Assembly (NCBI GenBank): GCA_013177945.1 | Contig: JABLXW010000011.1 | Coordinates: 62,001-126,000, forward strand | Reading direction: 5' to 3' | Source of the DNA: Bacillota bacterium | GTDB taxonomy: Bacteria; Bacillota; DSM-12270; Thermacetogeniales; Thermacetogeniaceae | DNA length: 64,000 nucleotides | The notes under the pieces: generated by a model | Told to the model about the DNA's origin: nothing | What the model saw: only the letters and a program-made list of their open reading frames with translations | The model's database searches: none | Part shown: positions 24,879 to 32,479 of the stretch, in pieces | Numbering within the stretch: position 1 is the first letter of the stretch | How the letters are laid out: each line of letters begins with the position of its first letter | Program-made: the position numbers and the translations under genes

Positions 24879-25877
24879 ATGAGGAAACTATTGGTAAAGA
24901 TATTGCTATATTGGTTATTATTGGTTATTGCACTTGTCGGTTGTTCATCGAATTCAACTCAAAGCAACCTTTTGCCAAAAAGTACACTCGACTCGGCAGA
25001 GCTAAATAGACTGCAAGACTCTCAAGATCAGCCAAGTAATAGACTCTATAACAGCGATGAGGTTGTTCGCCAGTATTACGTATGCTTGAAAAACTATGAC
25101 TACCAAAAACTAACGGAGCTGGTATGGGACGAATCAGTGAGTGTCGTTTTTGGCGAATCACCTAATGACTTTGTCGGGAGGTTACAGGCCGAACATAAGG
25201 ACCATGGTTACGAACTAATTTCGTTCGAAATAACGAAGTCACAGGACTTTAAATCTAAGACCTGCGACATTACGTCAAAACTCTATACTGTTTACTGCGA
25301 GTACTATATGGATGGGGAGCTAAAGAAAGAAACCAAAAATCAACTCGTCATCCTAACTGACCAAGGCTGGAAAATAAGTATTAATGGGTACTTAGGGTTT
25401 ACTAATCTCGATTTTCGCGAGAATAGAGTCAAACCTGATCAGTTCGGTATAAAGGTTTGCCCAGAGTGTTTATTACATTTTGTTAATAAAACTGAAATGC
25501 TGCTTTCTATAAAAAAGGATAGGAAACGTTATCCGTATCTTGAGGTTACGACTTCAATTGTAGAGGCCAAACCTACGGTTTTAATTGTGGAATCTGATGG
25601 AAATGTTTACAAAGCGACTTTACCGAAATCTATAGTGGCTTCACATTCTGGACCCAAGAACCCAAGATTTAATGTGAAATTAAGCGACAGCGAAGAGGTT
25701 GGGATACCAGCAACAATTAAACTGCAAGGCCTTACAATAGGAGCTGCAACTGAATATGAATGGGGGGAGTCATGGGATTACGTTATCTGCGAAAATGGAC
25801 AGTTCCTCAACGAGCAAAAACCGATGATGACAGGAAAGTTCTATTACGACTACGAGAAAGGGGTAATTCCTCTCTAA
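24879..25877 (+). CDS. Predicted lipoprotein, unknown function (332 aa)
   Basis: ATG 24879 has GGAGG 8 bases upstream and begins MRKLLVKILLYWLLLVIALVGC, a lipoprotein signal peptide with lipobox ALVGC; the Cys would carry the lipid on the outer face of the membrane. The region SDEVVRQYYVCLKNYDYQKL to ILTDQGWKISING (about residues 60-175) resembles NTF2-like domains of extracellular lipoproteins. The remainder, with a CPECLLHF pair of Cys, is unrecognised. Base composition is AT-rich like the rest of the island. It may belong with the giant secreted protein, but nothing in the sequence proves a link. Confidence 0.7.
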   Translation: MRKLLVKILLYWLLLVIALVGCSSNSTQSNLLPKSTLDSAELNRLQDSQDQPSNRLYNSDEVVRQYYVCLKNYDYQKLTELVWDESVSVVFGESPNDFVGRLQAEHKDHGYELISFEITKSQDFKSKTCDITSKLYTVYCEYYMDGELKKETKNQLVILTDQGWKISINGYLGFTNLDFRENRVKPDQFGIKVCPECLLHFVNKTEMLLSIKKDRKRYPYLEVTTSIVEAKPTVLIVESDGNVYKATLPKSIVASHSGPKNPRFNVKLSDSEEVGIPATIKLQGLTIGAATEYEWGESWDYVICENGQFLNEQKPMMTGKFYYDYEKGVIPL

Positions 25878-26049
25878 GGCACTCTCTCTTCAATATAAGA
25901 AATAACCCAAATCCTGAGTTCGAAATTCCTGGTATTGATTATTGCTTTTCGATCTCAGTAGGCAGAAGACAGTCGATAATTTTGGAGTTTAGGAGGTTAA
26001 TCTGTTCTGATTGGTTCAGTTTTCAACTACGGTTTAAGGAGGGGTTAGC
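25878..26049. other. Gap between two lipoprotein genes
   Basis: AT-rich sequence with no supported gene or terminator. GGAGGGG at 26039-26045 is the ribosome site of the next gene. Confidence 0.4.
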
Positions 26050-26370
26050 TTGAAAAAAAACGTTGTTAAGTTACTTACTTTAGTTGTGTTATTCGGAGTG
26101 TTGACCATGATCACGGGTTGCGATGGAGGAAACAGCAAGTTCATGGGTAATTGGGTTCAAGTGGACGACCCATCAGCATGGATGAAAATTTATAAGAACG
26201 GGGAAGCGATTATAGTGGATTGCGGTGATGGTAAGTTCCCGGCGACATTCAAGGATGGTTTGTTGCATATTAGTATGGGCTTTGGAGAGGTAACTGCATT
26301 TTATGATGAAAAGTCTGACGAAATGGTTCTTACTGGTTTTGGCAAGTCCTACCGGTTTAAACGCAAATAA
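26050..26370 (+). CDS. Small predicted lipoprotein (106 aa)
   Basis: TTG start preceded by GGAGGGG. The signal peptide KKNVVKLLTLVVLFGVLTMITGC ends in lipobox MITGC. The mature part, about 80 residues, has GNWVQVDDPSAWMKIYKNGEA and TFKDGLLHIS, a pattern common to small extracellular beta-barrel lipoproteins of the lipocalin-like or DUF-type that bind a ligand; no specific family can be named. A good terminator follows at 26427. Confidence 0.65.
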   Translation: MKKNVVKLLTLVVLFGVLTMITGCDGGNSKFMGNWVQVDDPSAWMKIYKNGEAIIVDCGDGKFPATFKDGLLHISMGFGEVTAFYDEKSDEMVLTGFGKSYRFKRK

Positions 26371-26426
26371 AATTAACAATCAACGGATGTTCCTTTCAAT
26401 TTGATTCGATGGAAAATGTTGAAGTG

Positions 26427-26458
26427 CCTCCCACATTGTATGTTGTGGGAGGTTTTTT
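26427..26458 (+). terminator. Rho-independent terminator after the small lipoprotein
   Basis: Stem CCTCCCACA / TGTGGGAGG, eight-base loop, followed by TTTTTT. It separates the lipoprotein genes from the signalling genes. Confidence 0.9.
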
Positions 26459-26663
26459 GTTATGGTTAGCCATCGGGCCACCCAACAGCATAAATATTTA
26501 TCTGATGATTTATCTGATGGCAGCAGAAAATGCCGTTAACCTTCAGGTTAGCGGATGTTCTTAACAGCCATATTTGACGCCCGTAATTACGGGATTTTGG
26601 TGTCAATACCCGGTTTTCTTGAAACAAGAAGGATTTTTTTCGGCTGTGCAGAATACTTCCGGT

Positions 26664-27530
26664 ATGCAAATTGTCAGGAAATTAGCACCATTACAAAAGA
26701 GCACCCCTCTCCTGCTCGCAGCCATCCAGTTTGTCTTGCTGTTGGCGGCGTTCCTGGTTTTTGTTTCTAACACTCCTGCAGTCAGCGAAAGCATCTTGAA
26801 GCAGAAGATCGTTTTTGGCTGCCTTGCGCTAAGCATAGTACTGAGCTTATTGGTGGGCCGGAGGCTGATAGCTGTTTCTCGTCGAGAAGCGGATCTGGCC
26901 CTCAAGGAGGCCATGGCGGAACACAAACAGAAGATTGTCCAGACGATGGACTTTCAAAACAGGGACTTCCTTGAACACGTAGAGCGGATCTCAGACTTAT
27001 TGGATAGCGGGCAGATCAGCGAACTGAGAGATTACCTGGAATGTGTTTCCAATAAAGTCACCCGTCTTAACGACATCATCCAGGTCGACAACCCCATCAT
27101 CGGCGCTCTTCTTAAAAGCAAGCTGGCCGAAGCTGATATTCGCGGAATCCGACTGGATATCGAAATCGATGTTTCCCTGGCCAGGCTGGGCCAGGATTCA
27201 CCTGCCCTGGCCAGGATCATGGGCAACCTCATCGACAACGCTTTTGACGCCGTTCTTTCCGGGGAGGAGTACCAGAAAACTGTTTCTGCCAGGCTCTTCC
27301 GGACCGGACCCTTGCTGCAGTTGGAGGTCTGCAACAGGGGGCCTGTTATCCCCGAAGAAGAATTAGGACTGATTTTTGAGGCGGGGTATACCCGAAAGGG
27401 AGAAGGGCACAGCGGTTTGGGGCTCCACATAGTTAAGACTTTGACTGAAGAATTGTCAGGCGTAGTCAGGGTCTCATCAGATGAGACGAATGGAACCAGA
27501 TTCACGGTAATGATCCCTGTAAAGCATTAA
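26664..27530 (+). CDS. Spo0B/LytS-type sensor kinase lacking the phosphoacceptor His
   Basis: Membrane protein of 288 aa with two transmembrane helices (about residues 17-35 and 49-65), a short dimerisation segment and a C-terminal HATPase domain. The ATP-binding motifs are intact: NLIDNAFDAV (N box), FEAGYTRKG and GHSGLGLHIVK (G boxes). In the dimerisation segment, the family pattern QRHDFxNH is replaced by QNRDFLEH, so Arg100 sits where the phosphorylated His belongs. The start is uncertain: ATG 26664 fits the first helix, GTG 26646 is also possible. LytTR regulator follows after 50 bases. It may have become a phosphatase or act on a partner's His in trans (see 28514). Confidence 0.75.
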   Translation: MQIVRKLAPLQKSTPLLLAAIQFVLLLAAFLVFVSNTPAVSESILKQKIVFGCLALSIVLSLLVGRRLIAVSRREADLALKEAMAEHKQKIVQTMDFQNRDFLEHVERISDLLDSGQISELRDYLECVSNKVTRLNDIIQVDNPIIGALLKSKLAEADIRGIRLDIEIDVSLARLGQDSPALARIMGNLIDNAFDAVLSGEEYQKTVSARLFRTGPLLQLEVCNRGPVIPEEELGLIFEAGYTRKGEGHSGLGLHIVKTLTEELSGVVRVSSDETNGTRFTVMIPVKH

Positions 27531-27580
27531 GGCGGCCAATCATAAAATGGGTTTCCGGGAAGTTTGGAGGGCACAACGGG

Positions 27581-28345
27581 ATGTCCACCACCTGTTTCAG
27601 AGTTGTCGTTGCCGATGACGATGAACCCGTCTGCAATCTGGTCAAAAGCTACCTGAGTTCGTTTGAGGAAGTAGAAGTAGTAGGAATTGCCTTAAATGGT
27701 GAAGAGCTTCTGACGCTCGCCAGGGAAAAGAAACCTGATGCCCTGTTCGTAGATATACAAATGCCCGGCCTGGATGGGCTGTCGGTGGTTTATGCTTTGC
27801 AGCAGGAATTTCCAAACCTGTTCGTAGTTTTTATAAGTGCCTACCCCAGGTATGCCGTTGAGGCCTTTAATCTCGATGCCACCGACTTTATCATGAAACC
27901 TGTCACCCGCGACAGGCTGGCTAAAGCGTTAGCAAAGCTGAAGCGGTTCAGCCATTTCGCCGCTGCACACCGCGGAATCAACAACTCCGTCACAAGAGAT
28001 GGCAGTCAAGAACGGCTGCTGCTTAAGCTGGGTCACGGGGCAATCCTGATAAACAAAAGCACCATCTTTTTCATTGAAAAGCAGGGCAAGAAGTCCATCA
28101 TTCACACCACGCGGGGCCGGTACGAAACACCTCATTCCCTGGCCGACCTGGAGAAATCCCTGTCGGAACCTGAATTTTTCCGCTGCCACAAAAGCTTTAT
28201 CATTAACACCCGGATGGTCGAGCGAATAACACCATACGCGGACAGGAGCTACGAGGTTAGTTTTTACAGCTACTCCGAGAAGGTCACAATGCGCCGGGAG
28301 AAGTTTGAGGAGTTCTGCAGCCTGCTGAACAAACTTGGCAAGTAA
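27581..28345 (+). CDS. LytTR-family response regulator
   Basis: Protein of 254 aa. The N-terminal receiver domain has VVVADDDEPV (acidic pocket), ALFVDIQMPGLDG (phosphoacceptor Asp) and FISAYPRYAVEAF, then KPV with the conserved Lys. The C-terminal LytTR DNA-binding domain has INKSTIFFIEKQGKKSIIHT, LADLEKSL and FFRCHKSFIINTRMVERI, all typical. Such regulators control extracellular or surface functions in many Firmicutes. GGAGG lies 10 bases before ATG 27581. Target promoters cannot be assigned from sequence alone; those of the neighbouring surface genes are reasonable candidates. Confidence 0.92.
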   Translation: MSTTCFRVVVADDDEPVCNLVKSYLSSFEEVEVVGIALNGEELLTLAREKKPDALFVDIQMPGLDGLSVVYALQQEFPNLFVVFISAYPRYAVEAFNLDATDFIMKPVTRDRLAKALAKLKRFSHFAAAHRGINNSVTRDGSQERLLLKLGHGAILINKSTIFFIEKQGKKSIIHTTRGRYETPHSLADLEKSLSEPEFFRCHKSFIINTRMVERITPYADRSYEVSFYSYSEKVTMRREKFEEFCSLLNKLGK

Positions 28346-28513
28346 TAATGGAGAGGGCCGTCCCTAATCTGGTTCTAAGCTGCGGCGCTCAAGCGATTGC
28401 TCCTGCAAAGAGGAGTCAGATCAGATGCCAATCTCTATATAGATGCACCATAGATGCACCGTTACAGTTGGCCTTGAGTAATAGAGAATCACGTAAATGC
28501 GAGAAGCGCGCAG
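28346..28513. other. Gap between response regulator and membrane His-protein
   Basis: No supported gene. It contains ATAGATGCACC twice in direct tandem (28438-28459). The second copy is followed by GTTACAGTTGG. This may be a regulator site, but the match to LytTR sites is too weak to call. Confidence 0.35.
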
Positions 28514-29392
28514 GTGGTATTTGATTTGGCGGATCCAGGTTTCATCGATGTATTGGTAAGGTTCTTTACTGTGTTATTGAGCACTGCGGTTTTGTTGCCC
28601 TTTACCCTGATGCTGGTGGGGTACGATATTTGGGGGAACAGAAGAATAACTTTTTTGCTGGTTATGCTGGAATCCGCCCTCTGGACTTTTACCTTCTATT
28701 TGCCTCAGGCGCTACGCGCCGTCTTAAACGAGTTGATTTTGTTCGCCGGTTTTAAGTGGGGGTTAGGATTCCGTACCGCCCGTTCCTTTGCGGCTCTTAT
28801 CGTTTTTCACATCGTAGTGACACTTCCGGCAGACTTAATAGCCTGGATTGTCTTTCTATATGCCTTTCACATTTCGCCGGCGGAATTCTATACCTCGCAT
28901 ACCTTACAACTCCTTTATCCCTGGACCTTTGTTCCGGTTTATGTCCTGCTGATTTATATTGGGTACCGGAGGGGCTGGTGTATTTTTCGGGAAGTCAGTC
29001 ATTTTAAACTAAAAGCCGGCTTACTGGCCATCCCCTTTGTTCAGTTATTGCTTCTTTACATAGTTGTTGCGGAAGATATGGGAAACCCGCATTTTCGGAT
29101 GGATGCTGCAAGTCCGGTAGCCATTGCCTACATCCTTGTTGCTTTAGCTGTAGCGGTAAGCCTGTATTCTCTTTGGAGAACATTTCAATATGCTGGCCGG
29201 GAAGCATTCATTCAGGCCCAAGAAAAGGCAGCCCTTGAGATGGAGGACCGCGTTAATGCGATCCGGGCGCAGCGCCACGACTTCATCAACCATATCCAGA
29301 TCCTCTTGGCCCTTCTCCAGGAAAACCGCATCCCGGAGATGAGAGATTATCTAAAAAGCTTCCGGTTCGAAACAGAGGCACCGCCCAACTGA
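28514..29392 (+). CDS. Membrane protein with kinase dimerisation/His motif but no ATPase domain
   Basis: Protein of 292 aa: five or six hydrophobic segments in residues 12-230, resembling the sensor part of AgrC/LytS-like kinases, then a Spo0B-type helix pair, NAIRAQRHDFINHIQILLALLQ, with the phosphoacceptor His255 intact. It then stops after RDYLKSFRFETEAPPN, exactly where the ATP-binding domain should begin; I see no continuation in other frames. So this is either a truncated kinase or a separate His-phosphotransfer membrane partner. The GTG start (ribosome site GAGAAG) is uncertain. Together with 26664 it makes a complementary pair around the LytTR regulator. Confidence 0.7.
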   Translation: MVFDLADPGFIDVLVRFFTVLLSTAVLLPFTLMLVGYDIWGNRRITFLLVMLESALWTFTFYLPQALRAVLNELILFAGFKWGLGFRTARSFAALIVFHIVVTLPADLIAWIVFLYAFHISPAEFYTSHTLQLLYPWTFVPVYVLLIYIGYRRGWCIFREVSHFKLKAGLLAIPFVQLLLLYIVVAEDMGNPHFRMDAASPVAIAYILVALAVAVSLYSLWRTFQYAGREAFIQAQEKAALEMEDRVNAIRAQRHDFINHIQILLALLQENRIPEMRDYLKSFRFETEAPPN

Positions 29393-29457
29393 GGTGGCCG
29401 ATCACAGCTGCTCTTTAAATATCCATGCAATTCTTTTGTCAAACCAGGAGAGTTTCT

Positions 29458-30333
29458 ATGTCGTTAAATAAGGGGAACAATAAAGGGGACAAAAATCTTC
29501 GGGCAAGGCACACAGCAAGTGCGCAAGAAGGCTTTGGCCGCCTGGACGGCAGGACGTGGCTCCGTTATTCCATCAGCATTTGGGACGATCTGGCAAAAAC
29601 CCCTCAGGAGCGGCGGCTCGGCCACCCCGCGAGCTTCCCCCTCGCCTTGACGGACCGCCTGATCCAGATCTTCTATCAAAAAGGCCGGGGCTATGTGCTG
29701 GACCCCTTTTTGGGGAGCGGGAGCACGGTCTGCTCCGCCTACCGCTTCGGAATTCCCTCAGTAGGATTTGAGCTTGCCCCCGAATTTTTGGCGATAGCAC
29801 GCCGGAGGCTGGCGGAAATCCCGGGGCCGGCGTCTGCCTACCCCAGGCTGATTCAGGCCGATGCCCGGCGCCTCCTGCAGTATCTGGAGCCTGCCAGCGC
29901 CGGCCTCTGCCTCACCTCCCCCCCTTACTGGAATATTCTGGAGCAGCGCCGCTCGGCGGACGGAAAGGCGCCCAGGAACTACGGCAGCCATCCCGGGGAT
30001 TTGGGCAGGATCGCGGACTATGGGGAATTTCTTGAGGCCCTGGGGGAGGTGTTCGGCCAGGTCCTGGAGTGCCTCCTGCCGGGGGCCTACTGCCTTGTTG
30101 TGGTCATGGACCTGAGAAAGGGAGCAAAATTTTATCCCTTCCACATGGATTTCGCCCTCCTGATGAACAGGATCGGCTTTGTGCTGGACGACCTTGTGAT
30201 CTGGGACAGGCGGCGGGAGTACAACAACCTGCGCCCTCTGGGCTACCCCCGCGTTTTTCGCATCAACAAGATCCACGAGTTCATCCTGATCTTTCAGAAG
30301 CCGGCTCCGCCGCAAGACCGGCAGCGCCCTTGA
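29458..30333 (+). CDS. Solitary DNA methyltransferase (amino-MTase fold, order X-I-IV)
   Basis: SAM-dependent DNA amino-methyltransferase of 291 aa. The sequence runs HPASFPLALTDRLIQIF (motif X-like), YVLDPFLGSGSTVCSA (motif I, SAM), VGFELAPEFLAIARRRL (motif II), then SPPYWNIL with TSPPY (motif IV catalytic) near residue 155. So the SAM-binding half precedes the catalytic half. The target-recognition part may be the segment after motif IV. TSPPY is seen in both N6-adenine and N4-cytosine enzymes, so the base is not assignable. No restriction enzyme is adjacent. AGGAGAG 6 bases before ATG 29458 decides the start. It marks the return to high GC. Confidence 0.85.
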   Translation: MSLNKGNNKGDKNLRARHTASAQEGFGRLDGRTWLRYSISIWDDLAKTPQERRLGHPASFPLALTDRLIQIFYQKGRGYVLDPFLGSGSTVCSAYRFGIPSVGFELAPEFLAIARRRLAEIPGPASAYPRLIQADARRLLQYLEPASAGLCLTSPPYWNILEQRRSADGKAPRNYGSHPGDLGRIADYGEFLEALGEVFGQVLECLLPGAYCLVVVMDLRKGAKFYPFHMDFALLMNRIGFVLDDLVIWDRRREYNNLRPLGYPRVFRINKIHEFILIFQKPAPPQDRQRP

Positions 30334-30487
30334 AAGATGTCCGGCTGGAGGTGGAAATGGAGCAGATTTTTGGAGACGAAAGAGGAAAATGGGAAGCTTT
30401 GTTGAAAAATAAATCCACGGTTTGTTTCAACTTGGGGATCACGCCAGGTTCTGCTGCGAGAATTTTTCAAGCAAAGAGGTTGCTCCT

Positions 30488-31000
30488 ATGGCACTGGTCG
30501 GAAGCTGGCTGTTTCAAGAGAAATGGTTCCTGGCAGCTGTTTTTGCCCTCCTTGGGATTCTGCCTCTGGTTTTGCTCGGGGCAAGCCTGCACCTCCTCCT
30601 GGCGGGGCGGCAGTACCGGCGCCTGATGCGGGGCGTCCGGGGCGACAACCTGGAGGAGCTTCTGCGGGAGGTATTGAAAAGGCATCAGGCTGCGGAGAAA
30701 CGCCTTGCAGAGATCGAGGCTGTCTGCCGCCGCCTTGAGGGGGTTGCCGCCTCTGCCCTCCAGAGGGTGGGTTTTGTTCGGTTCAATGCCTTTGCGGAGG
30801 CCGGAAATGAGTTAAGCTTTGCGCTGGCGCTGCTCAACCAGCCGGGGGACGGAGTGGTTTTGTGCTGCCTGGTTGGCCGCGAGGAGTGCCGCCTTTATGC
30901 AAAGCCTGTCGTTGGGGGCGCCTCTCCGTACCCCCTCAGTCAGGAGGAGCGGGAGGCGATCCGGAGGGCGCTGGGCGCGGTCCCACCTTCGACACCGTAG
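30488..31000 (+). CDS. DUF4446 family membrane protein
   Basis: Protein of 170 aa with one N-terminal transmembrane helix (FLAAVFALLGILPLVLLGASL), a coiled-coil-like stretch (LEELLREVLKRHQAAEKRL), then the DUF4446 core ALQRVGFVRFNAFAEAGNELSFALALLN. The family is of unknown function and is found near spo0J in many Clostridia. ATG 30488 is preceded by AGAGG at 8 bases. M23 peptidase follows after 18 bases, and the bactofilin soon after, so a role at the cell envelope is plausible but inferred. Confidence 0.85.
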   Translation: MALVGSWLFQEKWFLAAVFALLGILPLVLLGASLHLLLAGRQYRRLMRGVRGDNLEELLREVLKRHQAAEKRLAEIEAVCRRLEGVAASALQRVGFVRFNAFAEAGNELSFALALLNQPGDGVVLCCLVGREECRLYAKPVVGGASPYPLSQEEREAIRRALGAVPPSTP

Positions 31001-31018
31001 GATAGGGGAGGGGCAGTC

Positions 31019-31972
31019 ATGCCCGGAAACCGGTTTTTGCGCGGGAAGCTCGATTTTACCCGCCCCTTTACCCTGCTGATCGTTCCGCCGCGGGGAGCAG
31101 AAGTAAGAAGCGCCCGGATTCCTCTCTGGCTGGTGGTCCTGGGCGGCTTTGTGCTGTCCTTTCTGGCAGCATCCCTTGTTTTTGCCTGCTTCTGGTATTG
31201 CCGGGCGCAGGCCGACCGCGCCGAACTGGCCAGGCTGCGCAGGGTTAACGTTGTGCAGAGGGAAAAGCTGACCTCCCTCCAGCAGGAGGCCGTGCAGGTG
31301 CGCGCCCGGCTCCAGGAGGTGAAGGAGCTTGAGCAAAGGGTGCGGGCGAAGATGGGCCTCCAGGGCGCAAGCAGCCTCCCGGCCCGGAGCGGCTCCGGCC
31401 GGGGCGGGGCCGGCCGCGCGGCGCACCTTTCCCTTCTTGACTCCCTTTTCGGGCCGCCCGAACCCGTTCCGGACCAGATTGCGCAGGATTTCGCGGAGGC
31501 CGCCCAAGAGGCGGAGGAAGCTCTGCGCGTCCTGGAGCGCCTGGAGCGGGATCTGGACGCCCACTTTAAATACCTTGCCGCCCTCCCGGACCACTGGCCG
31601 GTGCGGGGGGAGATTACCTCGACCTTCGGGCCGCGCCGCTCTCCCTTTGGGGGGAGGCGCTCTGAATTCCACGACGGCATAGATCTGGCCGCCCCCTGGG
31701 GCGCTCCTGTTGCGGCGGCGGGGGATGGGGTGGTCGTTTTCACCGGTTACCGCCCTGGCTACGGAAGGACCGTTGTCATTTCCCACGGGTATGGGTACCG
31801 CACTTCCTATTCCCATGTGAGCAGGTATCTGGTGGAGACCGGGGCGCGGGTTAAAAAAGGGGAGGCAATTGCCCTGGTCGGGAGTTCGGGGCGGAGCACG
31901 GGCCCCCATCTCCATTTTATGGTGGAGAAGGACGGGGCCCTGATCGACCCCCTGCGCCTGCTCCGGAAATAG
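31019..31972 (+). CDS. M23 family peptidoglycan endopeptidase, membrane-anchored
   Basis: Protein of 317 aa with an uncleaved-looking N-terminal membrane helix (PLWLVVLGGFVLSFLAASLVFACFW), an extracellular coiled coil (about residues 65-105), a Gly/Arg/Ser linker and a C-terminal LytM/M23 domain. Zinc ligands: His and Asp in EFHDGIDLA, His in the YSHVSRY region and HLHF. The domain should cut peptide cross-bridges. It lies 69 bases before a bactofilin gene, the same pairing as the LmdC-bactofilin and Csd1/CcmA pairs in which a bactofilin positions the hydrolase to shape the wall. Confidence 0.92.
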   Translation: MPGNRFLRGKLDFTRPFTLLIVPPRGAEVRSARIPLWLVVLGGFVLSFLAASLVFACFWYCRAQADRAELARLRRVNVVQREKLTSLQQEAVQVRARLQEVKELEQRVRAKMGLQGASSLPARSGSGRGGAGRAAHLSLLDSLFGPPEPVPDQIAQDFAEAAQEAEEALRVLERLERDLDAHFKYLAALPDHWPVRGEITSTFGPRRSPFGGRRSEFHDGIDLAAPWGAPVAAAGDGVVVFTGYRPGYGRTVVISHGYGYRTSYSHVSRYLVETGARVKKGEAIALVGSSGRSTGPHLHFMVEKDGALIDPLRLLRK

Positions 31973-32041
31973 TCTGCAGGAGGCCGGAGGAAGGCAGGGC
32001 GCGGGAAAAATGAATTAAGCAGAAGAAGGGGGTCCGGGGTT

Positions 32042-32461
32042 GTGTTCTGGCGCAGGAGGGAAAACCTCAGCGTAAATGAAAAGGTGGATACCCTTTTGGG
32101 AAAAAACACCTCTTTTGAGGGAACTGTTGAGGCCGAAGGCACCCTCCGGGTAGACGGCCTGTTTAAGGGTACCCTGAAGGCGAGCGGAGACATTATCGTG
32201 GGAGAAGGGGCAAAGGTGGAGGCAGAGCTCAAGGCCCGCCATGTTCTGATTGCCGGGGAGGTGCGCGGCCGGGTGGAAGCCGCGGGAAAGCTGGAGCTCA
32301 CAGCGACCGGGAGGCTTTACGGGGAGCTGCAGGCAGCCAGGCTGGCGGTGGAGGAGGGGGCGGTTTTTCAGGGAACCTGTGAAACCGTTGAGGATGCCCT
32401 GGCCTCCCAGGCAGGCCCGGTTTTGAAGCAGCCAGAACTCCAGCCTCCTTCGGGAACGTGA
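32042..32461 (+). CDS. Bactofilin (polymer-forming cytoskeletal protein)
   Basis: Protein of 139 aa. The core, FEGTVEAEGTLRVDGLFKGTLK then DIIVGEGAKVEAELKARHVL and AGEVRGRVEAAGKLELTATG, shows the short repeats of the bactofilin beta-helix that polymerises without nucleotide. Short disordered tails flank it. GTG start follows a GGGGG-rich site. Context beside the M23 endopeptidase suggests it scaffolds wall remodelling, perhaps during sporulation or cell-shape control; this is inference. Confidence 0.92.
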   Translation: MFWRRRENLSVNEKVDTLLGKNTSFEGTVEAEGTLRVDGLFKGTLKASGDIIVGEGAKVEAELKARHVLIAGEVRGRVEAAGKLELTATGRLYGELQAARLAVEEGAVFQGTCETVEDALASQAGPVLKQPELQPPSGT

Positions 32462-32479
32462 TTCGGGGGCGTGGGATGC

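Noticed and set aside
26164-26379. Small minus-strand frame opposite the 106-aa lipoprotein
   Set aside because: No ribosome site, no recognisable features; the plus-strand lipoprotein has signal peptide, lipobox and terminator.
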